NCBI GenBank assembly: GCA_030452275.1
Contig: JAKDMR010000004.1
Location: forward strand, 1 to 29,757
Length of the DNA: 29,757 nucleotides
Reading direction: 5' to 3'
Source of the DNA: Candidatus Nitrosocosmicus sp.
GTDB taxonomy: Archaea; Thermoproteota; Nitrososphaeria; Nitrososphaerales; Nitrososphaeraceae
This document shows positions 24,684 to 29,757 of the stretch, in pieces (the first letter of the stretch is position 1; the number at the start of each line of letters is the position of its first letter). A model generated the notes under the pieces. That model was not told the origin of the DNA. It saw only the letters and a program-made list of their open reading frames with translations, and ran no database searches. The position numbers and the translations under genes are program-made.

Positions 24684-25724
24684 TTATTCCGCAGTGATGA
24701 TGATCTTCATCGAGTCTATGGCTTGGTGAGCATGCATTAATGCTTTGTTAGAATCCTGTAATGGAAATCTGTGAGTAATCAATGGTTCAAAATTCATAAT
24801 TTTGGCTTCCATCAGAGCGATGGTTTGATGTATCTCCTTTTCAGATGCGGCATAGCTGGGTATTATTTTTAATTCCTTCGAATAAATCATATTCAAATCT
24901 ATATTGACTTTGGTATCTTTCGGTGGTACACCAAAAAGAGAAATTGTTCCTCCCCTACGTGTTATGCTCAAGGATTGAATGAACGCGTTAATGTTGCTTG
25001 TGGAAATAATTGAAACATCTGACCCATTTTTCCCAAGAAATTTTAACGATTTCCTTTTGAATTCGCCTTCATTCATATTAGCCATATTTATGATTTCAAC
25101 CTGTTGGTCCATTTTCTTAGCAAATTCTAGCCTAAAACTATTAACATCAACGAGTAATAACTTTGAAGCGCCAAAAAACCTTGCCAAGATCGTATGCATC
25201 AAACCCGTTGGTCCAGCTCCAAATACTACAACAGTATCAGCTTTCTTCAAGTTTACTTTATTTAAAGATCGCAAGCAACATGCTATTGGCTCAATCAGCG
25301 CAGCCTGGGAAAAATTAATATTGTCAGGAATTTTAATAAGCCCACCTTTAGAGATATTCCATTGAGGTACGAGTATGAACTCAGAGAGCCCGCATGGATC
25401 AATATTGCTCGTTTGATACTTTTCACACATCGTGAAATCATCGTTGTAACAAAAATGGCATGAATAACATGGTACATGATGGTGAACAAAAACCCGGTCT
25501 CCTTTTTTAAAACCTTTAATATTTGCTCCTAATTTAACAATTTCACCTGCAGGTTCGTGTCCAATTCTTGAAGATTTCATCCCATATTTTCCAAAAACCT
25601 TTTCCAAGTCAGATCCACAGATTCCGCATGCCTTCATACGCACAAGAACTTCATTATTACCAATTTTAGGTAAATCAAATTCTTTCACTTCCACTTTGTT
25701 TTTAACAAGCACTGCCGCTTTCAT
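24684..25724 (-). CDS. Zinc-dependent medium-chain alcohol dehydrogenase (MDR family)
   Basis: 346 residues from the ATG at 25724; an upstream in-frame ATG at 25847 would add 41 residues that are really the shifted reading of the YHS gene. Catalytic zinc ligands are Cys36 in GICGSD and His56-Glu57 in GHEPAG. Structural zinc cysteines are 86, 89, 92 and 100. The NAD(P) motif GAGPTG follows in VVVFGAGPTGLMH. The layout fits sorbitol/threonine-dehydrogenase-like enzymes oxidising a polyol or amino alcohol. It lies between the YHS gene (37-base gap) and the LsrF-like gene, which suggests related sugar or diketone chemistry. Confidence 0.85.
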   Translation of the reverse strand: MKAAVLVKNKVEVKEFDLPKIGNNEVLVRMKACGICGSDLEKVFGKYGMKSSRIGHEPAGEIVKLGANIKGFKKGDRVFVHHHVPCYSCHFCYNDDFTMCEKYQTSNIDPCGLSEFILVPQWNISKGGLIKIPDNINFSQAALIEPIACCLRSLNKVNLKKADTVVVFGAGPTGLMHTILARFFGASKLLLVDVNSFRLEFAKKMDQQVEIINMANMNEGEFKRKSLKFLGKNGSDVSIISTSNINAFIQSLSITRRGGTISLFGVPPKDTKVNIDLNMIYSKELKIIPSYAASEKEIHQTIALMEAKIMNFEPLITHRFPLQDSNKALMHAHQAIDSMKIIITAE

Positions 25725-25761
25725 ACAATATTCATGACTGGGAATGTTCAATAAAATTTTA

Positions 25762-25902
25762 TTATTTTGAGTACTTTTTTGGTTTCTTTTGAAATATTTT
25801 TTTACACCCCTCACAACAAAAATATATTCTTTTGTCATTATAATCAAGGATAGTAGCTAAATCTTCGCTTAGTTCAATTCCACATACAGGGTCTACTGGC
25901 AC
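25762..25902 (-). CDS. Small YHS-domain protein
   Basis: 46 residues from a GTG start, below usual gene-calling size. It reads VPVDPVCGIELSEDLATIL, then a short DYNDKRIYFCCEGCKKIF, ending PKKYSK. The DPVCG at the start and YFCCEGCKKIF are the YHS domain signature; Cys7, Cys29, Cys30 and Cys33 could bind metal. YHS domains occur in copper/heavy-metal ATPases, metallochaperones and monooxygenases. A TATA-like element and a 16-bp palindrome immediately precede the start. It overlaps an out-of-frame false extension of the downstream dehydrogenase. Confidence 0.82.
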   Translation of the reverse strand: MPVDPVCGIELSEDLATILDYNDKRIYFCCEGCKKIFQKKPKKYSK

Positions 25903-25913
25903 ATTTAAAAAAA

Positions 25914-25937
25914 AAATACCTAGGTATTTATTATTTC
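25914..25937 (-). promoter_or_regulatory. Promoter with 16-bp palindromic operator candidate
   Basis: AAATACCTAGGTATTT (25914-25929) is a perfect palindrome 12 bases before the YHS start codon. An AAATAATAAATA TATA-like stretch (about 25926-25937 on the minus strand) partly overlaps it. A dimeric regulator here would cover the transcription start and block initiation. Which regulator binds is unknown. Confidence 0.5.
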
Positions 25938-26010
25938 CTAACCAATTATTTTAGCACCATTGTTTCTCTTTTATTTTATCATTATGTCAACGTTAGTTAA
26001 CCACATCTGA

Positions 26011-26018
26011 ATTTATAA
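26011..26018 (+). promoter_or_regulatory. TATA box for the zinc-ribbon gene
   Basis: ATTTATAA is centred 25 bases before the ATG at 26040, predicting a leaderless mRNA and supporting the short gene as real. Confidence 0.5.
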
Positions 26019-26039
26019 GCTCAAAATTTAAAGAAACTG

Positions 26040-26210
26040 ATGTCTTGTCCGATTATTGAGATATTTTGCTATCAGTGTGGAAGCAAAATCAAACATATGA
26101 TAAACGTAAAACCTATCAAGGATATTCTAAGAAATACGATGAATAGATGTTCTACCTGTGGAATAGAACTTAACCCTACAGATTTCACAATTGACTTGGA
26201 AAAACAATAG
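26040..26210 (+). CDS. Small zinc-ribbon protein, RNA polymerase subunit N-like
   Basis: 56 residues beginning MSCPIIEIFCYQCGSKIKH. It has two Cys pairs, Cys10-x2-Cys13 and Cys37-x2-Cys40 (CYQC and CSTC), a spacing that suggests one zinc-ribbon. The beginning recalls archaeal RNA polymerase subunit N (RpoN/Rpb10), which starts with a CxxC and carries a later cysteine pair, but the rest, including the missing adjacent-Cys pattern, does not fit well. A leaderless promoter lies directly upstream, so the gene is likely expressed. Best called a zinc-ribbon protein of unknown function, divergent from the YHS gene. Confidence 0.65.
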   Translation: MSCPIIEIFCYQCGSKIKHMINVKPIKDILRNTMNRCSTCGIELNPTDFTIDLEKQ

Positions 26211-26289
26211 ATTAATCTGTATGCTATATATTATGATTCATTCATAAAATATAGATAATTTTAAATTCGTATCTAATTCTAACTAGGAT

Positions 26290-27441
26290 GTGTCATTTCA
26301 AAGGAAATTTTACTCGGGTTTTGCAACACCCATGGGCACAACAAAGTATATGGATAACGCTTTAAAGAAGGGTGCAAACGGATCTCATTTTAAAAATATA
26401 GAAAATTTGAAACTTTCATCCGTAGGAATGGGTACCTATCTTGGGAACCTCTCTGCACAGGACGATGATGACCTAGAAAAGTCTCTATATTTCAGCATAA
26501 AAGAAGGTGGCATAAATGTGATTGACACATCGATTAATTACCGTTCGATGCTATCTGAGAAATGTATAGGTAGAGCTATAAGTAGGCTGATTGATGAAGA
26601 GGTCATTGATCGGGAAAGTGTATTTATTTGCACTAAAAATGGATATGTAACTAATGATGGGGATTTGAATAAGCTAGATATCGATTCTTATTTACAACTA
26701 ATGTTTCTCGATAATAATATTATATCCCATTCCGACCTGAGTCCTTCTTATCATATCATGAATCCAAATTATATTTCTAGGTGTATTGACAAGTCGCTAT
26801 GTAATATGGGAATTAACACAATTGATTTGATTTATGTTCATAATTCCTTCGAAAGTTGGTATAACGTGGTAGATAGATCTACATACCATGAAATGTTGTC
26901 TCGAGTTTTCCAATTATATGAGGATTTTAGGCAAAAAGGCAAAATTAATTTTTATGGAATGGCTACTTGGAATTGCTTTACCTCAAAAGAAAACAGTAAG
27001 GGTTATCTATCCTTAAAAGAGGTTTTCAATATAGCCAACGATGTGGGTGGCAGTAACAACGGTTTCAAATTTATTCAATTACCTTTTAATATGTATCTTA
27101 ACGAACCCTACACATTTAGAAATCAACCTACGGAAACATCCAGCAAATCAACTCTCCTAGAAGCTGCTCAAAAATATGGAATCCATGTTTTTACCAGTGT
27201 ACCGCTTTACCAGGGCAAATTGCTTCAGACCAAACTAGATATATCGCCCTTAGACAACCTCCCTGCGATGTCTCTAAAGTTATTACAATTTGCCCGTTCG
27301 ACTCCGGGGATTGCCGCCCCCTTAATTGGACAAAAGAAAACTAGTCATACCAAAGAGAACATTATGATATCTAAATATGCTCCTCTAAATGAAATAGAAT
27401 ATAATACCATGACGAGTATGTTGAGTAGGTCTGATCAATGA
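26290..27441 (+). CDS. Aldo/keto reductase
   Basis: 383 residues of the NADP(H)-dependent TIM-barrel reductases. The catalytic tetrad is visible: Asp79 in NVIDTSINY, Tyr84, Lys116 in FICTKNGY and His184 in DLIYVHNSF. Length is longer than typical (about 320), with an N-terminal extension of about 38 residues and an internal insertion after residue 125. The start is GTG at 26290; the ATG at 26288 is out of frame. It precedes the UbiA prenyltransferase by 30 bases, so the two may be co-transcribed. Substrate is unknown. Confidence 0.88.
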   Translation: MSFQRKFYSGFATPMGTTKYMDNALKKGANGSHFKNIENLKLSSVGMGTYLGNLSAQDDDDLEKSLYFSIKEGGINVIDTSINYRSMLSEKCIGRAISRLIDEEVIDRESVFICTKNGYVTNDGDLNKLDIDSYLQLMFLDNNIISHSDLSPSYHIMNPNYISRCIDKSLCNMGINTIDLIYVHNSFESWYNVVDRSTYHEMLSRVFQLYEDFRQKGKINFYGMATWNCFTSKENSKGYLSLKEVFNIANDVGGSNNGFKFIQLPFNMYLNEPYTFRNQPTETSSKSTLLEAAQKYGIHVFTSVPLYQGKLLQTKLDISPLDNLPAMSLKLLQFARSTPGIAAPLIGQKKTSHTKENIMISKYAPLNEIEYNTMTSMLSRSDQ

Positions 27442-27471
27442 TTTGACCAACCTTTCAATTCGCACCAGGGG

Positions 27472-28407
27472 ATGATTTTTAAACTAGATATATGGTTGAG
27501 GGCGATAAGGTTCAGATTTCTTGCTGCCTCAGCCATCGCTGTTACTTGTGGCTTAGCACTGACAATATGGTATCAACCCCAAAATTTCAGCTTAATATAT
27601 GCGGTTCTTACTTATGTAGGCATTTTTTGTCTCCATTCTAGCGTTGATTTGTTAAATGACTACTGGGATTTTAAGAGAGGCATTGACTTGAGAACGATAA
27701 AAACAAAATTTAGCGGTGGAACGGGCGTATTACCGCATGGTCTTCTACAACCCAACCAGGTTTATTTTGCAGGCATATCCTTACTAATTGTAGGATTGAT
27801 GATCGGTGGTATTTTTGTTTACTTTAAAGGATTTGTTATTGCCGTCATACTACTATTTGCTGCCCTCTCAATAGTTCTCTATTCAAGTAAATTGGTTGAT
27901 TGGGGGTTGGGGGAATTATTCGTGGGGGCTAAGGGAGCCTTAATAGTGGTTGGGACATATTATGTTCAAAACACAATTATCGGTTTAGAATCCGTTATGC
28001 TTGGGATCATAATTGGATTGTTATCTTCATTGGTTCTATTCATAAATTCAATACCCGACATTGTTCCCGACAGGCAAATGGGACGAAAGACACTGGCCAT
28101 AATGATGGAAAAAAGGAGTAACCTTTTCATTTTCGTGTTCACGGTTGGAATAAATGTTGGAATTTATATCCTGACTATCGGATTCTTCTCAACTTTGATG
28201 AATAGTTACTTTTCAATTATTCCTTGCTTTTTGCTGATGCCCTATATAGGACTAATGTTATACCGATTCAAGAATTTTCTTTACAATTTTAAGCGTCTTA
28301 ATAATGACTATTATGTAAGCATAATGGCTAATGCCGTTCTCTTTTCAAGGTTTTATGGGATCTCGCTTATAATAGGTATTATCTTTGCGTTTTTATATAA
28401 GACATAG
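27472..28407 (+). CDS. UbiA-family membrane prenyltransferase
   Basis: 311 residues with about eight or nine membrane helices. The first Asp-rich motif is NDYWDFKRGID (62-72) and the second SIPDIVPDRQMGRK lies in the loop near 190-203; together they bind the prenyl diphosphate through magnesium. The NDYWD form resembles MenA, which prenylates 1,4-dihydroxy-2-naphthoate for menaquinone. Thaumarchaeota are reported to contain menaquinones, so MenA is plausible, but geranylgeranyl transfer in lipid or heme synthesis is a known alternative for the family. It sits between the aldo/keto reductase and birA. Confidence 0.85.
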   Translation: MIFKLDIWLRAIRFRFLAASAIAVTCGLALTIWYQPQNFSLIYAVLTYVGIFCLHSSVDLLNDYWDFKRGIDLRTIKTKFSGGTGVLPHGLLQPNQVYFAGISLLIVGLMIGGIFVYFKGFVIAVILLFAALSIVLYSSKLVDWGLGELFVGAKGALIVVGTYYVQNTIIGLESVMLGIIIGLLSSLVLFINSIPDIVPDRQMGRKTLAIMMEKRSNLFIFVFTVGINVGIYILTIGFFSTLMNSYFSIIPCFLLMPYIGLMLYRFKNFLYNFKRLNNDYYVSIMANAVLFSRFYGISLIIGIIFAFLYKT

Positions 28408-28498
28408 GACAAACCACAATAAATTGATAAAGATCTTGTGTTCTAACAGGGATAAATTCAGGTTCATATCCGATCTCATAAATTCGTCGAACAAATCT

Positions 28499-29290
28499 AT
28501 GATTTTTAAACAATTCTTTTATTTTGATAGTGTCGAATCAACTCAAAATTTTGCATATGAATTATTAAAAGGTGGCGATGATTTTTATCAGGCAGTAATA
28601 ATTAGCGATTATCAGACTGGAGGTAAAGGGAGGAAGGGCCCTACTTGGGCCTCTCCGAAAGGGGGAATATGGATGTCTTTGGCGCTAGAGACTAATTTGA
28701 AAACTCATGAGTTATTTCATATAGTGATGTTGATTACTAGGTTACTTTGTAAGACCTTAGAAAATCATACCAAATTAATATCGATGGTCAAATGGCCAAA
28801 TGACATTTTAATCAACGGTAAGAAGGTTGCAGGCATATTGTTGGACGCGGAAGTTGAGAGCGATATTATAAAACATGTAATCATCGGAATAGGTGTGAAT
28901 TCTAACAATGATTTGGATTCTACCAAGCTTATGATCAAAGATAAGAATAACGGAGTTTACGATTATGATATTACAACTATTAAATATGAAAATCAAAATC
29001 ATGAAATTTCAAACCATGATTTTATCCAGTATTTCTTGAAAAGCATTAATGATACATTTCAAGACTTAAAGTCAAGGGAATTCGTGGACGATTTAACGAC
29101 CTATTACAAGAATAAAATAATGGAATCACAGAAACATTTGAATTATAGGTTTTCGGATAGAGGTAATAAGTTTAACGGAGAAATAAAAAAAATATACGAT
29201 GATGGTTCACTGTTGGTCAAAAACATAGAGTCCAGATACACCGATGATTTGATTAGTATCAATTCAGTTTATGATTTAAGTCGCTCATGA
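28499..29290 (+). CDS. birA: Biotin-[acetyl-CoA-carboxylase] ligase
   Basis: 263 residues from the ATG at 28499. An in-frame ATG at 28385 would add 38 residues and overlap the UbiA gene, but class-I ligases start about 10-12 residues before the STQ seen here in FDSVESTQNFA. The biotin/ATP loop GGKGRKGPTW follows near residues 40-49, then KWPNDILINGKKVAGIL and IGIGVNSN. There is no N-terminal winged helix, so it should not act as a repressor. It attaches biotin to the carrier protein of acetyl/propionyl-CoA carboxylase, which feeds the same carbon-fixation cycle as McmA1. Confidence 0.92.
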   Translation: MIFKQFFYFDSVESTQNFAYELLKGGDDFYQAVIISDYQTGGKGRKGPTWASPKGGIWMSLALETNLKTHELFHIVMLITRLLCKTLENHTKLISMVKWPNDILINGKKVAGILLDAEVESDIIKHVIIGIGVNSNNDLDSTKLMIKDKNNGVYDYDITTIKYENQNHEISNHDFIQYFLKSINDTFQDLKSREFVDDLTTYYKNKIMESQKHLNYRFSDRGNKFNGEIKKIYDDGSLLVKNIESRYTDDLISINSVYDLSRS

Positions 29291-29335
29291 TCTGAGGATT
29301 TTGTACTCGAATTGGGACCGCCTGACTTTGAACTC

Positions 29336-29722
29336 TTATGATCCTATCATGCCTGGCATTTTGATGGGGGATCTAAAAGCTTTGTCAATACTGATCCCTT
29401 CTCCAGTAAATACAGAGACATTATTAAGGAGAGCACCTTGCGGAGGTGACAAAATAATGGTCTGACCCGGCTCAATCCTTAATAAATTTTCAGTCAAATT
29501 TCTATTATTATCATATATTATGTATATATCGTTTATAGCCTGCTTACCATTATTTTTTAAGACTACTCGCGAATTGACCAAAAGAGATTGAGGATCTTTT
29601 AATGCATCTACCTCAAGAGAATATTCTTTGAACGGTACAGAAATCAAAACATTGTAAAGCACGACCACTGAAACTATGACAACTAATACAATCAGTATTA
29701 GTTCAACTCTTTTGATTTTCAA
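29336..29722 (-). CDS. Membrane-anchored hypothetical protein
   Basis: 128 residues that I do not recognise. After MKIKR comes one hydrophobic helix at about 7-28, probably a signal anchor. About 100 residues follow that would sit outside the cell, with beta-rich sequence (SRVVLKNNGKQAINDIYIIY) resembling a small immunoglobulin-like or FxLYD-type fold. The protein ends SPIKMPGMIGS. It is convergent with birA across a 45-base gap and its promoter falls near the window edge. Confidence 0.65.
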   Translation of the reverse strand: MKIKRVELILIVLVVIVSVVVLYNVLISVPFKEYSLEVDALKDPQSLLVNSRVVLKNNGKQAINDIYIIYDNNRNLTENLLRIEPGQTIILSPPQGALLNNVSVFTGEGISIDKAFRSPIKMPGMIGS

Positions 29723-29757
29723 TACCGTAAATCTACCTGTTATATTTTATAAAAAAG

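Noticed and set aside
25725..25847. N-terminal 41-residue extension of the zinc dehydrogenase
   Set aside because: It overlaps the end of the YHS gene in another frame, and the dehydrogenase family begins at MKAAVLV (25724).
25907..25916. Run of ten A considered as a phase-variable tract
   Set aside because: It lies outside coding sequence next to the YHS start; a terminator or promoter role is equally likely and nothing supports switching.
28385..28498. Longer start for birA
   Set aside because: The 38 extra residues do not fit the family N-terminus and overlap the UbiA gene; ATG 28499 is placed as expected.

Overview
The window is about 30 kb of AT-rich archaeal DNA. It most resembles an ammonia-oxidising archaeon of the Nitrososphaerales (Thaumarchaeota/Nitrososphaerota); a Nitrosocosmicus-like genome would fit, but that is a judgement from family content and not a database match. 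Archaeal markers are a tRNA-intron endonuclease (EndA), the F420 ligase CofE, a PINA-type PIN/ATPase/KH protein, separate-subunit methylmalonyl-CoA mutase with MeaB, TATA boxes about 25 nt before start codons (leaderless mRNAs), and frequent TTG/GTG starts. No rRNA, tRNA, CRISPR array, insertion sequence or phage gene was found.

Layout. 1-3.8 kb is an accessory-looking stretch: the 3' part of a GalT/HIT-type nucleotidyltransferase, a four-helix membrane protein, a decayed UDP-GlcNAc 2-epimerase (one frameshift, two in-frame stops) and a two-domain hypothetical protein. 3.8-6.1 kb (minus strand) holds homoserine dehydrogenase, then a PhoU-like DUF47 gene split in two by a one-base shift, then endA. 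6.2-9.5 kb is redox, sulfur and serine metabolism: thioredoxin reductase, a TusA-CysM-type pair, and a SerB-like HAD phosphatase leading into cofE. 10.4-14.8 kb has meaB-mcmA1, which in these archaea belongs to the 3-hydroxypropionate/4-hydroxybutyrate carbon-fixation cycle, convergent with PINA. 14.8-16.5 kb is gene-poor, with a secreted, sequon-rich protein interrupted at a G6 tract. 16.5-18.8 kb carries an orphan NitT/TauT-type ABC ATPase, a MetF-like protein and a CoA-diphosphatase-type Nudix protein. 18.8-23.6 kb is a tight ilvB-ilvN-leuA-leuB operon on the minus strand. 23.8-25.9 kb has an LsrF-like aldolase/thiolase, a zinc MDR dehydrogenase and a 46-residue YHS-domain protein; a divergent 56-residue zinc-ribbon protein follows. 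26.3-29.8 kb has an aldo/keto reductase, a UbiA prenyltransferase, biotin-protein ligase (birA) and a membrane-anchored hypothetical protein.

How the genes work together. The ilv-leu operon, hom, the SerB-like/CysM/TusA group and possibly the MetF-like protein cover parts of branched-chain, aspartate-family and serine/cysteine/one-carbon metabolism. McmA1-MeaB and BirA (which would biotinylate the acyl-CoA carboxylase carrier protein) support autotrophic carbon fixation. Points most worth a second look are the TusA-CysM pair, the YHS gene with a 16-bp perfect palindrome at its promoter, the LsrF-like/dehydrogenase pair in an archaeon, the G6-interrupted secreted protein, the split DUF47 gene, and active-site substitutions in the GalT-like and SerB-like enzymes. 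Three genes are broken at short homopolymers, so sequencing error must be excluded before biology is inferred from them.
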